Positions 55,633 through 64,000 of a DNA stretch of 64,000 nucleotides are shown here, one piece after another. The notes under the pieces were generated by a model. The model saw only the letters and a program-made list of their open reading frames with translations. It made no database searches and was not told the origin of the DNA. This DNA is from OMIW01 sp044235645 (lineage in GTDB: Bacteria > Bdellovibrionota_C > UBA2361 > OMIW01): positions 186,001-250,000 of the forward strand of contig JBIIHQ010000004.1 in NCBI GenBank assembly GCA_044235645.1, given 5' to 3'. How positions within the stretch are numbered: the first letter of the stretch is position 1; every line of letters begins with the position of its first letter. Position numbers and translations under genes: made by a program.

Positions 55633-56434
55633 CGAGAGGTTGTAACCAAGCTGCCTCGTCGCGGCATATCGCATTCCATCCAGAGCGAGTCGCCTGTGCT
55701 ACTTCATCCGGAAGTGATGAGAAAGAGCACCAACTTCGTTGTACGCCGTCAATCCCAGTGAACGATACCCCGAGAGAGTGCAGGAGAAAGGCTCTATTTT
55801 GTATGAGCGGGGTACGGTGTGTGCCACCGTAGAGGGTGTCCCCTGCAAGCGGGTGACCGAGAGACGCTGCGTGAGCCCGAATCTGATGGCGCCTCCCCGT
55901 TTTTATCATAACTGCAACAAGAGAAGATTCCGAATCCTCGAAGGTGACGAGAGGGTAAAAGTGGGAGAGAGCATCCTGAACCGAGTGAAAGAGATGGGCG
56001 GAGGAGGTGCTTCTCGCAGGAGAGTCAGGAAGTGCGACGACCTTCGCAGAGTGTCGATATCGAGAGGCAATAGGCGCGGAACAGGTCATCGGGACGGATA
56101 ATCGTCCCTCAACGAGAGCAACATACCACTTGAGAACGCGGTCGGTCGAGAAGAGCGATCGTAAATGCACCCAGCTCTCCCTCGAGCGAGCTGAGACGAG
56201 CACCCCACTCGTTTCCTCATCAAGTCGATGAGCCAGCCCACAATCACCATCATTTCCGATGGATGTCTGATCGGGGAAATTGCGCTCGATCCAGGTCGCG
56301 ATAGAACGATCCTCAGCAATTTTGGAAGAGGAAAAGACACCTGAAGGCTTAAGGAAAACCCGATAGAAACCATCTTCCGCGATGAGGCGCACCGACGAGA
56401 AGATATGATGGTCAAGGGGGATGTTTTCTTTCAC
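55595..56434 (-). CDS. RluA-family pseudouridine synthase
   Basis: The 279-residue protein has the catalytic motif of the RluA family as GLAHRLDEETSGVLV (Asp of RLD), then KWYVALVEG, IKTGRRHQIRAHAASLGHPLAGD and LYGG. It lacks an N-terminal S4 domain. Family members convert uridine to pseudouridine in rRNA or tRNA; the target position cannot be read here. It is coupled to glk by an ATGA overlap at its start, and it overlaps the convergent membrane glycosyltransferase gene at the 3' end. Confidence 0.88.
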   Translation of the reverse strand: MKENIPLDHHIFSSVRLIAEDGFYRVFLKPSGVFSSSKIAEDRSIATWIERNFPDQTSIGNDGDCGLAHRLDEETSGVLVSARSRESWVHLRSLFSTDRVLKWYVALVEGRLSVPMTCSAPIASRYRHSAKVVALPDSPARSTSSAHLFHSVQDALSHFYPLVTFEDSESSLVAVMIKTGRRHQIRAHAASLGHPLAGDTLYGGTHRTPLIQNRAFLLHSLGVSFTGIDGVQRSWCSFSSLPDEVAQATRSGWNAICRDEAAWLQPLVNASAEFRTDES

Positions 56435-57423
56435 ATTTCAGACGCCAAATAGGCAGCCCCATGAAGCCCCGAGAGGGGATCTTTGACAACGTAAAGAGGG
56501 GTTGCCTCAACGAGAGGCGAAAGTCGACCCTTTGCTAGGTAGCTCGATACAACATCACCCTCTTTGAGAAGACTCAGAATCTTTCCTGGTATACCGCCTG
56601 CGATGTAGATTCCTCCCGAGGCCAGATAGGTCAGCATCATGTTGCCCGCGTGCGCGCCCAGCACGCTCATGAAGATGGAGAGGGTTTCAATGGCGAGAGG
56701 GTCCGAACCCTTGACGGCAGCTTGTCCGATCGCCGCGCTTGGATCTCCTAATCGGATCGCTTCTGCTAATTCCTCTGATTCAGGGGCAAATGCCGTGTCG
56801 CGGAGAAACGAGTAGATGTTTAAAATACCGGGGCCAGATATAATTCGCTCGACGCTGACGCGACCAAACTTTTTCATCAGGTAAGTAAGAAGAGCAATTT
56901 CTCTCTCTGAGCGAGGGGCGAAATCGGCGTGGCCCCCCTCTGATCCGAGGAGAATAGTTCGCCCCGGTTCTCGATACATGACCGCCTGGCCCAATCCGGT
57001 GCCCGGAGCTATGACGCAAAAAGCATCTCGCTCATGCACCGCGGCTCCGGGGTGGAGAGTGATGTAATCGAGCGAACCGAGGTACGGAAGCGACGCCGCG
57101 GTGGCGACAAGGTCGTTGACAAGCCGTACTCGGGGAATTCGCAGATTGTCGGCGAGTTCAAATTCCGTGAGTCGCCACGGGAGGTTTGTGGTCCGAACGG
57201 TTCCATCACTGACTGGTCCAGGAACGCCGAAGCAAGCAGCCGTTACTAAATGCTTATCTTTCCCCACGAACTCTCGGGCCATTTCCTGAAGGGTGGGGTA
57301 CGCCTTGCTGTCATATCGTTCGCTCCGATGAATTGCGACGTGGCCATCTTTCGCATGATAAAGAGCGAGAAGAGTTTTTGTACCCCCGACATCACCAGCT
57401 AAGACAAGAGAAGCTGCAACCAT
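56431..57423 (-). CDS. glk: Glucokinase (Glk type)
   Basis: Glk phosphorylates glucose to glucose 6-phosphate with ATP. The 330-residue protein has the phosphate loop GDVGGTKTLLAL at the N-terminus, FGVPGPV, LVNDLVATAASLP (catalytic Asp), APGTGLGQAV, SEGGHADFAP and IAGGIPGK at the C-terminus, the form of the bacterial Glk family rather than ROK kinases. A CAGGAAC site precedes the ATG. It opens a two-gene unit with the pseudouridine synthase and is divergent from the GT4 gene across a region rich in hairpins. Confidence 0.93.
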   Translation of the reverse strand: MVAASLVLAGDVGGTKTLLALYHAKDGHVAIHRSERYDSKAYPTLQEMAREFVGKDKHLVTAACFGVPGPVSDGTVRTTNLPWRLTEFELADNLRIPRVRLVNDLVATAASLPYLGSLDYITLHPGAAVHERDAFCVIAPGTGLGQAVMYREPGRTILLGSEGGHADFAPRSEREIALLTYLMKKFGRVSVERIISGPGILNIYSFLRDTAFAPESEELAEAIRLGDPSAAIGQAAVKGSDPLAIETLSIFMSVLGAHAGNMMLTYLASGGIYIAGGIPGKILSLLKEGDVVSSYLAKGRLSPLVEATPLYVVKDPLSGLHGAAYLASEM

Positions 57424-57875
57424 ACTGTTCCTGCTGAATTTAACACAGTCCCCCGGGCTGAACTGATCGCACGTGATGCGCGTCCCAGCTCAAAGATGGA
57501 CAGGTGCCATCTTTTCTTTCGTATACAACAAGTTCGATCTTTCGTCGAACGGTGTATTTACAGAAAGGTAAATTTTTTTGACTGTGAGCGACCTTTTGTT
57601 CGGCGTTGCATCTATCAAGGATTCGAAGGTGAAATTCGAATCGGTGAAGAACCTCAAGTGATCTCCCGAGTTTGCCTTGTTTGGACAATTTGTTCTGATT
57701 AAAGAGGAGTTTTTTGCTGCTGTTGGCATTGAAAATAACGGCTGGCTGTGCTTGACTGCTAGTATCGGTGGTGAGTCAAGGCGGTTAGGGGGTGGTTGAT
57801 TTTCCTTAATGGTATTCGGCGGTAAAGGGAGGGTCGGAGTCGTACTATCTTAACTATCTTACGTGCGGTGCGGTG
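57424..57875. other. glk-GT4 divergent region with a ladder of perfect hairpins
   Basis: No gene is recognised in this 452-base stretch. Within about 150 bases it has four perfect inverted repeats: AAAGATGG/CCATCTTT (57492-57514, 7-base loop), GTTCGA/TCGAAC (57532-57550, 7-base loop), ATTTAC/GTAAAT (57556-57573, 6-base loop, followed by T6 on the plus strand) and GATTCGAA/TTCGAATC (57620-57642, 7-base loop). A fifth, CTTGACT/AGTCAAG, spans 57751-57780. They could be operators or a structured leader RNA of glk. Confidence 0.5.
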
Positions 57876-59207
57876 ATGAAGGTACTCATGCTTGGTTGGG
57901 AGTATCCGCCCCATATCACAGGGGGGCTCGGTACGGCGTGCGAAGGTCTAACCATGGCCCTTGCGCGAGGGGGGATTGACATCTCCTTCGTGGTGCCAGC
58001 GCTCCTCGGGGGAGAGCGCGCACCTCACATGACGCTCATTGATTCTCGAGAGGGGCCGGCGAGAGTTGTTCGAGAGGGGAGTTCAGGGAGCCTGTCTTCG
58101 TCCGAGGTTACAACGAGTCATATAAAGACGCTTTTTGGGTGTTACGCTCGGCAAGAGGAACTAGAGATAGGGTTCAATCAGCTTTCTCAGCGATTTTTAG
58201 ACGCTCAGGGAACTGAGATTGAGGAAGCGGAAGAGGTTGAAGATGAGGAAGGCGTTATATTGAAAAAGTCACCTCATGGATCGCGCTACGGCGGTAACAT
58301 GATGGACGAGGTCTATGGTTTTTCTCAGCGTGTTGCTCAACTTGCGACGAAACTCGACTTTGATTTGATACATGCGCACGACTGGATGACCTATCCGGCA
58401 GGGGTGGTTGCCTCCCGGTTGACGGGTAAGCCGCTGGTGACCCATGTACACAGCCTCGAGTACGATAGGAGTGGCCAGACGGTCCATCCAACAATCCACG
58501 GCATTGAACGGCTCGGAATCGAAAGCTCGGGAGCGGTTATCGCGGTCAGCGCCTACACCCGGTCAGTGGTGATTGATCAGCATCCGGTGGAGGGTGATCG
58601 GGTATTTGTCGTTCACAACGGCGTATCGGGGAAATATCGTCGATCTCTTCGACGGCGGAACGAGAAAAAAAATCGGGGGAAGACGGTACTCTTCCTGGGA
58701 CGGATAACTTTTCAGAAGGGGCCCGACTACCTTGTCGAGGCTGCCTCTCGGGTCATACGGCACATTCCCGACGTCAAATTCATAATCGCGGGTACCGGCG
58801 ATATGTTGCCCAGACTCGTTGGACGGGTAAACGATTTGGGGTTGCAGGCCCACTTCGATTTTCCGGGTTTTCTATCGGGTCCTGATGTTGAGCGGATTAT
58901 GCGACAATCAGATCTGTACGTAATGCCTTCTGTGTCGGAACCATTTGGCATTTCAGCGCTTGAGGCGATTTCATGTGATACCCCGTGTCTCATCTCCAAG
59001 CAGTCGGGGGTTGGTGAGGTTCTTCGCCATGCGCTGAAGGTCGATTTCTGGGATGTCGACAGAATGGCAGATCTCATGATCAATGCGCTTCTCTATCCGA
59101 GTATGCGATACGAGATGGTCAGAAATGCCTCTCGGGAGGCCCAGCGTCTCCGGTGGGGACCAGCTGCCCGACGGACTGTCGAGGTGTATCGTTCGATTCT
59201 TGGCTGA
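57876..59207 (+). CDS. GT4-type glycosyltransferase, glycogen-synthase-like
   Basis: The 443-residue protein has the start MKVLMLGWEYPPHITGGLG, the GlgA-type loop (like KxGGL) that binds the sugar nucleotide, then HAHDWMTYPAG, HSLEYDRSG, VHNGV, LFLGRITFQKGPDYL and the E-x7-E block SEPFGISALEAIS. An acidic stretch (about residues 110-128, EEAEEVEDEEG) is an insertion in the N-terminal domain. The family uses UDP- or ADP-glucose to extend alpha-glucans or sucrose-like products. It is followed by a GH57 gene, a common partner in archaeal-type glucan synthesis. The ATG at 57876 or the GTG before it may be used. Confidence 0.85.
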   Translation: MKVLMLGWEYPPHITGGLGTACEGLTMALARGGIDISFVVPALLGGERAPHMTLIDSREGPARVVREGSSGSLSSSEVTTSHIKTLFGCYARQEELEIGFNQLSQRFLDAQGTEIEEAEEVEDEEGVILKKSPHGSRYGGNMMDEVYGFSQRVAQLATKLDFDLIHAHDWMTYPAGVVASRLTGKPLVTHVHSLEYDRSGQTVHPTIHGIERLGIESSGAVIAVSAYTRSVVIDQHPVEGDRVFVVHNGVSGKYRRSLRRRNEKKNRGKTVLFLGRITFQKGPDYLVEAASRVIRHIPDVKFIIAGTGDMLPRLVGRVNDLGLQAHFDFPGFLSGPDVERIMRQSDLYVMPSVSEPFGISALEAISCDTPCLISKQSGVGEVLRHALKVDFWDVDRMADLMINALLYPSMRYEMVRNASREAQRLRWGPAARRTVEVYRSILG

Positions 59208-59368
59208 GAGGTATTGGCCTTTCGTGGGTATAGATAAGGGGGGATGTGAAGGCGCTTGTATGGCTTCTGGGGTGAGTGATTGCTCTCACAAGGTGCGTTC
59301 CCCGAGAGGGAGAAAGATAGATTTTATCGGTGTAGGGGTTTCGGCAGCTAACTTCGGAGGACTACGGT

Positions 59369-60586
59369 ATGCCATCAGTTTGTTTTTACTTTCAGGTCCA
59401 TCAACCGTTTCGGCTCCGGCCCTTCTCTTATTTTGACTCTTCTCCCCAGCTATCATACTTCGACGATCAGAAAAATGGGGAAATAGCCCGTAAAGTAGCG
59501 GAAAAATGCTACATTCCGACCAATCGGTTGATGCTTGAACTGATTGACCGGCATCAGGGTGATTTTAAGATCTCATACTCGATAACTGGCGTCGCGATTG
59601 AGCAGATGGAGCGATACACTCCCGAGGTGCTCGAGCTTTTTTGTCAGTTAGCGAAGACAGGGTGCGTTGAGTTTATTGGGGAAACCTACTATCACTCCCT
59701 GGCGGCGTTATACGATCCAGCGGAATTTCGGGAGCAGGTTGCGCGACATCAGTCAATCACGGAAGCTCTATTCGGGCAGCGACCGACGGTCTTTCGAAAC
59801 ACCGAGTTGATATTCTCTGACGATATCGCTCGACTAGTGGCCCCGCTCGGATTCAAGGCGATTATTGCCGAGGGAGCGGATGACATCCTCGGATGGCGCA
59901 GCCCGAACTTCGTTTATGACAGCGCGGCGGCACCGATTAAGTTGCTCCTCAAAAACTACCGACTCTCGGATGACGTTGCTTTTCGATTCTCAAATCGGGG
60001 GTGGGCTGAATGGCCTCTGACGGCGGACAGATACGCTCATTGGATTCATCAGGTGAGTGGTAACGGGGACACCGTCAACCTTTTTATGGACTACGAGACC
60101 TTTGGTGAGCATCAGTGGAGTTGTACGGGCATTTTTGATTTCATGCGCTCGTTGCCTTCAATGGTAAAGCAGCATCCCGACTGGAAGTTTAGCACACCGA
60201 GTGAGGTTATCGACCAGTACCCATCAGTGGCACCGATGTCTTTTCATCGGTTGACCTCGTGGGCAGATATCGAGCGCGATATCACGGCGTGGCGAGGGAA
60301 CAGGATGCAGGAACAAGCCTTTGATATGTGCTATGATCTCGGGTCTGAGGTCAAATGGCAGCAGGATGGAGCGTTGCTCGATGCATGGCGAAAGCTTCAG
60401 ACCTCCGACCACTTTTACTACATGTGCACCAAATGGTTTGCAGATGGCGATGTGCATGCCTACTTCAGTCCGTATGCAAGCCCCTACGATGGCTTCGTGA
60501 ACTACATGAATGTGTTCCGTGACTTTCGTGATCAGGTTGTCGCTCGTGCAGGAGGACGACAGGTTAAACGGGCGGTCGCAGGGTAG
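59369..60586 (+). CDS. Glycoside hydrolase family 57 (alpha-amylase/glucanotransferase type)
   Basis: The 405-residue protein starts VCFYFQVHQPFRL, the GH57 first motif (HQP). The nucleophile is Glu146 in FRNTELIF and the acid Asp241 in FMDYETFGEHQW; both catalytic residues are present. GH57 enzymes act on alpha-1,4 glucans as amylases, 4-alpha-glucanotransferases or branching enzymes; this short form without a long C-terminal domain is nearer to the amylase-like members. GGAGGA precedes the ATG. It lies 161 bases after the GT4 gene on the same strand. Confidence 0.9.
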   Translation: MPSVCFYFQVHQPFRLRPFSYFDSSPQLSYFDDQKNGEIARKVAEKCYIPTNRLMLELIDRHQGDFKISYSITGVAIEQMERYTPEVLELFCQLAKTGCVEFIGETYYHSLAALYDPAEFREQVARHQSITEALFGQRPTVFRNTELIFSDDIARLVAPLGFKAIIAEGADDILGWRSPNFVYDSAAAPIKLLLKNYRLSDDVAFRFSNRGWAEWPLTADRYAHWIHQVSGNGDTVNLFMDYETFGEHQWSCTGIFDFMRSLPSMVKQHPDWKFSTPSEVIDQYPSVAPMSFHRLTSWADIERDITAWRGNRMQEQAFDMCYDLGSEVKWQQDGALLDAWRKLQTSDHFYYMCTKWFADGDVHAYFSPYASPYDGFVNYMNVFRDFRDQVVARAGGRQVKRAVAG

Positions 60587-60640
60587 GATGATAATCATGG
60601 GTAGATAGCGAAGAGCTACCAGATGTAAAGGGGGCTAACG

Positions 60641-60880
60641 ATGATCCCGCCGGCAGATGTAAAAGAAAAACTGGCTCAAGAGTTTCCGGGAGCAGTGATT
60701 GAAATAGCTGATCTCACGGGGGGTATGGATCATTACCGCATTGTTATTGAGTGGAGCGGATTTTCCGGATTGTCCTCAGTCGCGCGTCATCGTCTGGTAC
60801 ACTCAGCGCTTCGAGAGGAGCTCAAGGGTCCGATTCATGCGATTACGCTTCAGTTGAGTGAGGGAGCGTTGGCAAGATAG
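60641..60880 (+). CDS. BolA-family protein
   Basis: The 79-residue protein is a BolA/IbaG-type member. It has the fold with GMDHYRIVIEWSGFSG and the signature HRLVHSALREELKGPIHAITL, whose His residues can bind a shared [2Fe-2S] cluster with a CGFS glutaredoxin. Such a glutaredoxin gene follows 44 bases downstream, so the two probably act together in Fe-S cluster handling or iron sensing. AGGGGG precedes the ATG. Confidence 0.93.
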   Translation: MIPPADVKEKLAQEFPGAVIEIADLTGGMDHYRIVIEWSGFSGLSSVARHRLVHSALREELKGPIHAITLQLSEGALAR

Positions 60881-60924
60881 TCATCATTCGTTAGCAAGCA
60901 GGATTACGGGAACGGAGGTAGTGC

Positions 60925-61248
60925 GTGTCGGCAGAGAGAAATGTTCAGGAAGAGATAGAGCAGATTGTTAAGGGGAGCCGTGTGGTCCTTTTTATGAAGG
61001 GTACGCCAAACCGCCCCATGTGTGGCTTCTCGGCGCGAGCGGCTGCGATTCTTGCTGAATACGGAGTGTCATTTCGCGCGGTCGACGTACTGCAGGATGA
61101 GGAGATCCGGAACGGCATTAAAGAGTTCGCAGATTGGCCGACGATCCCACAGCTTTTCGTTGCAGCAGAGTTTATTGGTGGTTCCGACATAATGGCGTCG
61201 CTGCACGAGTCAGGAGAATTACGGGGATTGTTGATTGAAGAGGGGTGA
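60925..61248 (+). CDS. grxD: Monothiol CGFS glutaredoxin
   Basis: The 107-residue protein has FMKGTPNRPMCGFS with the CGFS active site, WPTIPQLFV and the GGSDI motif that binds glutathione. These glutaredoxins (Grx4/GrxD) bind a glutathione-ligated [2Fe-2S] cluster and work with BolA proteins, encoded just upstream. The start is GTG with GGAGGT at 7 bases. It ends 6 bases from the convergent GH63 stop codon. Confidence 0.95.
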   Translation: MSAERNVQEEIEQIVKGSRVVLFMKGTPNRPMCGFSARAAAILAEYGVSFRAVDVLQDEEIRNGIKEFADWPTIPQLFVAAEFIGGSDIMASLHESGELRGLLIEEG

Positions 61249-61254
61249 GCTGCG

Positions 61255-63891
61255 TTACCTCGTTAAATATCTGGCCACGAGGGCGGTCCATCCAGTTTGG
61301 TGGGACGCGCCTAATCCGCGACCGTTGTCGCCATGAAAGTATTCATAGAAAAGGATGAGGTCTTGCCAATCGGGGTTTTGGTGGTAAAGCGAGCAATCGC
61401 CATGTGCGGGAATGCGACCGTCATTTCCTCTCTGAAAAAGGCGAGCGTGTCGTCGTGATAATTCTTGAGCGGCGTGTTTAAGAGTAACTCGGTTGCCTGA
61501 GCCGGTGGGAAAGTCAACGAGGAACTCATCACCATAGAAGTGATGGTACCGTTCGAGCGCTTCAATTATTAGATAATTTATCGGAAACCACACGGGACCG
61601 CGCCAATTTGAATTACCCCCGAACATGTTAGTACTCGATTCGGCCGGAGCGTAATCGACCCGAAACTCCTGCGTGCCAAATCGCATGATGTAGGGGTATT
61701 CCTGGTGAATCTTGGACATCGAGCGGATCCCGTACGGAGAGAGAAACTGCTCCTCATCAAAAAGATGGTACAAAACGCGGCGAAGCTGACGCTCGGAAGG
61801 GATTGCGAGAAGGTACATTCCGTCAAGAGAACCTGCAACCTCTGAGCGATATGAGAGGTGTCCGGCTAGATCAGGTCGATTCTCGAGGAACCACCGCATC
61901 CTTTTGTCGAAACCGGGTAGCTGCTTGATCACGGCTTCCTCGAGCACTTCGACTGCGAGGATCGGTATCAATCCTACCAAGGATCTGACCCGCAACGGGA
62001 TCGGCTTTCCCTCTGATTGGAGCTGATCGTAGTAAAATCCATCAAGTTCATCCCAGAGTCCAGTGCCACCTAGTCGATTGATTGAATCGGTAATTGCCAC
62101 AAAATGCTCAAAGAACTTCGATGCGATATCTCCGTACACTCCGTTGTATGATGCCAGTTCGAGAGATATCGAGAGCATCGTTGCGCAGTAAAATGCCATC
62201 CATGCGGTTGCATCTGCCTGCTCGAGTGACTCTCCCGTTGGTAGGGGGGCTGAACGATCAAATACTCCGATATTGTCGAGGCCGAGAAAACCGCCACTAA
62301 AAAGGTTATCGCCGTTGGCATCCTTGCGGTTGATCCACCAGGTAAAGTTGAGCAGCAGCTTGTGAAATGTACGTTCGAGAAATCCTCGGTCCCTTTTCCC
62401 CGGTTTTGCGGTCATCTTATAAACCCGCCAACACGCCCACGCATGGACTGGAGGATTGACATCGGAGAACGCAAATTCATAAGCAGGTATCTGCCCGTTC
62501 GGGTGCATATACCATTCGCGTAAAAAAAGGATAAGCTGCTGCTTCGCAAAGTCAGGGTCAATCTTCGCAAACGGGATCATGTGGAATGCCAAATCCCATG
62601 CGGCGTACCACGGATATTCCCATTTATCGGGCATGCTGATGACGTCTCGATTGTAGAGATGTTGCCAGTCACGGTTGCGCACTCCCGCGCGCCCTTTGTC
62701 CGGGGGCGGTTGACTGGGGTCTCCTTCTACCCATTCGCGGACTGCATAGTAGTAAAATTGCTTTGTCCAAAGGAGCCCCGCATAGGCCTGGAGTGTAATT
62801 TCGGCATCCTCAGGATTTGTGGGTAGCTGATCTCTGTAAAACCGATCAAGCTCTTGGATCCTTGTCTCGAAGATGCGATCAAACTGCTCATCAAACAGAG
62901 CTTTTCCTCGCTCTGTTGACCTCACTAATCGGAGCCGGAATGTTACAGATTCTCCTGATGGGATAGTGTGAGAAAGGTGGAATGCGGCTTTTGTACCTTC
63001 GTGGGCCGCATTTATGACATCTCTTCGCCCACCGATGACATAATCGTGGAAGGCATCCTTGACGTAGCGAGTCACACTGGGGACTCCGAAGAGTCGCTCT
63101 GCATTTGTTTCGTTCTCGGTAAAAAGAACGGAGAGGGGCCCGTTTTGAGGGTCTGAGTGAAACTCGAACTTTTCAAGTGTGGGGTGATCAGCACGAATAC
63201 TTCCGTCGGCGGAGAGCGAAAGATGAGGTTTGATGGTATACCCCTCGCCGGTCCTTCCCCATGACCAGGTATTGCGAAACCATACGGTCGGGAGAACGTG
63301 CAGCGGGGCGGCGTCTGGACCACGGTTATGGGCGGTGATACGAATTAAGATGTCATCGACGGAGCTTTTTGCATATTCGACGAAAACGTCAAAGTAGCGG
63401 TTGTTGTCGAACGCTCCGGTATCGGTAATCTCAAATTCCCGATCGCCACGACGACGATATTGGTTTTCCTGGAAGAGCCGGGCGTACGGGAATGAGGTCT
63501 GTGGATACTTGTAAAGACCCTTCATGTAAGCATGAGAAGGAAGTCCACGAAGGTAGTAATAACACTCCTTCACATCCTCGCCATTATTACCTTCAGGGCC
63601 AGTAAGACCAAAAAGTCTCTCCTTAAGGATAGGATCTACACCATTCCAGAGCGCGGGAGCGAAGCAAAGGCGGCACTCTCTATCGGTGAATCCGAGAAGT
63701 CCGTCCTCGCCCCACCGATATGCTCTGCTTCGGGCATGATCGTGGGAGAGGTAACCCCAACAGGACCCGTCGGGAGAGTAATCCTCTCTCACGGTCCCCC
63801 ACTGTCGATCGGATAGGTAGGGCCCCCAGCGCTTCCAGTGCTTTAGTCGCCTTTCGTCTTCGCTGAGTCGTCGTGATTCAGGGTCACTCAT
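61255..63891 (-). CDS. Glycoside hydrolase family 63 protein
   Basis: The 878-residue protein has an N-terminal beta-sandwich (WKRWGPYLSDRQWGTVREDY, HDHARSRAYRWGEDGLLG) and a C-terminal (alpha/alpha)6 barrel. In the barrel KWEYPWYAAWDLAFHMIPF carries the probable acid Asp, and later NWRGPVWFPINYLIIEAL and the terminal HQTGWTALVARYL are family blocks. GH63 includes processing alpha-glucosidase I and bacterial enzymes on glucosides such as glucosylglycerate; the substrate here is not shown by sequence. No signal peptide is visible, so a cytosolic enzyme is likely. The ATG at 63891 has AGGAGG 9 bases upstream; the frame is open to 63927. Convergent with grxD. Confidence 0.88.
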   Translation of the reverse strand: MSDPESRRLSEDERRLKHWKRWGPYLSDRQWGTVREDYSPDGSCWGYLSHDHARSRAYRWGEDGLLGFTDRECRLCFAPALWNGVDPILKERLFGLTGPEGNNGEDVKECYYYLRGLPSHAYMKGLYKYPQTSFPYARLFQENQYRRRGDREFEITDTGAFDNNRYFDVFVEYAKSSVDDILIRITAHNRGPDAAPLHVLPTVWFRNTWSWGRTGEGYTIKPHLSLSADGSIRADHPTLEKFEFHSDPQNGPLSVLFTENETNAERLFGVPSVTRYVKDAFHDYVIGGRRDVINAAHEGTKAAFHLSHTIPSGESVTFRLRLVRSTERGKALFDEQFDRIFETRIQELDRFYRDQLPTNPEDAEITLQAYAGLLWTKQFYYYAVREWVEGDPSQPPPDKGRAGVRNRDWQHLYNRDVISMPDKWEYPWYAAWDLAFHMIPFAKIDPDFAKQQLILFLREWYMHPNGQIPAYEFAFSDVNPPVHAWACWRVYKMTAKPGKRDRGFLERTFHKLLLNFTWWINRKDANGDNLFSGGFLGLDNIGVFDRSAPLPTGESLEQADATAWMAFYCATMLSISLELASYNGVYGDIASKFFEHFVAITDSINRLGGTGLWDELDGFYYDQLQSEGKPIPLRVRSLVGLIPILAVEVLEEAVIKQLPGFDKRMRWFLENRPDLAGHLSYRSEVAGSLDGMYLLAIPSERQLRRVLYHLFDEEQFLSPYGIRSMSKIHQEYPYIMRFGTQEFRVDYAPAESSTNMFGGNSNWRGPVWFPINYLIIEALERYHHFYGDEFLVDFPTGSGNRVTLKHAAQELSRRHARLFQRGNDGRIPAHGDCSLYHQNPDWQDLILFYEYFHGDNGRGLGASHQTGWTALVARYLTR

Positions 63892-64000
63892 GGCGTTTGG
63901 CCTCCTGAAGGTTGAGTTAGATCTCAACAGATCAGCTCGTGTTGGTAAGATGTTACGGTAATCGGTTCACCGATTCTCGGCAAGAACTTCCTTAACGAGT

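Noticed and set aside
63967..64000. Possible last ten codons of a minus-strand gene entering from the right edge (ending LVKEVLAENR)
   Set aside because: It looks like a natural C-terminus and has a stop codon, but ten codons cannot be assigned. Another reading frame is also open.
1..64000. tRNA, rRNA, CRISPR arrays, insertion sequences and phage genes
   Set aside because: I scanned the intergenic regions for T-loop sequences, spaced repeats and transposase or integrase motifs and saw none. Computational screens were not available.

Overview
The window is a gene-dense stretch of a bacterial chromosome with roughly balanced base composition. It has no rRNA, tRNA, CRISPR array, prophage or insertion sequence that I can see. 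The organism is Gram-negative: it encodes an LpxL/HtrB-type lipid A acyltransferase, a TonB-dependent outer-membrane receptor, RlpA and lipoproteins. It respires aerobically or at least has a quinone-linked chain (a long nuo operon). The mix of a Hanks-type kinase, a BarA-like hybrid kinase, a MoxR/DUF58/transglutaminase cluster, a GH57 plus GT4 glucan pair and a large GH63 enzyme fits the former Deltaproteobacteria or neighbouring phyla (Myxococcota, Bdellovibrionota, SAR324-like). This placement is inference from gene content only.

Layout. 1-4.8 kb: panD (cut by the window edge) and panB for pantothenate, then nagZ, nth, a DUF4397 lipoprotein and a small orphan gene. 4.3-8.4 kb: rlpA-murA and groES-groEL on the minus strand, with two tandem terminators after groEL. 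MurA carries Asp in place of the fosfomycin-target Cys. 8.9-15.2 kb: prfA-prmC, then a Fur-family (probably Zur) gene divergent from a ZnuD-like receptor with a His-rich loop and a Zur-box-like sequence between them, then rlmD. 15.2-24.4 kb, minus strand: DUF58 - TgpA-type transglutaminase - TPR protein - MoxR ATPase - membrane-anchored unknown - Ser/Thr kinase, probably a cell-envelope or stress assembly module.

24.5-29.7 kb: a 656-residue protein that I read as a divergent full-length UvrA homologue in which all nucleotide-binding motifs are gone (the most unusual gene here), then pssA, and convergent to it a HelD-like helicase with a Trm112-family protein. 30.0-41.6 kb: a Complex I operon in the order nuoC-D-E-G-H-J-K-L-M-N. 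nuoA, nuoB, nuoF and nuoI are absent from the locus, so the complex must be completed from genes elsewhere. 42.1-46.6 kb: an HU protein with a histone-H1-like Lys/Ala tail, a small unknown, a membrane Fe-S oxidoreductase of the HdrD type, and a PHP-fold protein that has lost nearly all metal ligands.

46.8-57.4 kb: EamA transporter, zinc-dependent phospholipase C-like protein, xseA with a lipid A acyltransferase, a hybrid histidine kinase, a GT39-type membrane glycosyltransferase, then an RluA-family pseudouridine synthase and glucokinase on the minus strand. 57.9-63.9 kb: GT4 glycogen-synthase-like and GH57 enzymes, a BolA/CGFS-glutaredoxin pair, and a GH63 glycosidase. With glucokinase, this right end reads as alpha-glucan or glucoside metabolism. 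Start codons were chosen from Shine-Dalgarno spacing, homologous length or overlap with neighbours, and differ from the longest open frame in many genes.
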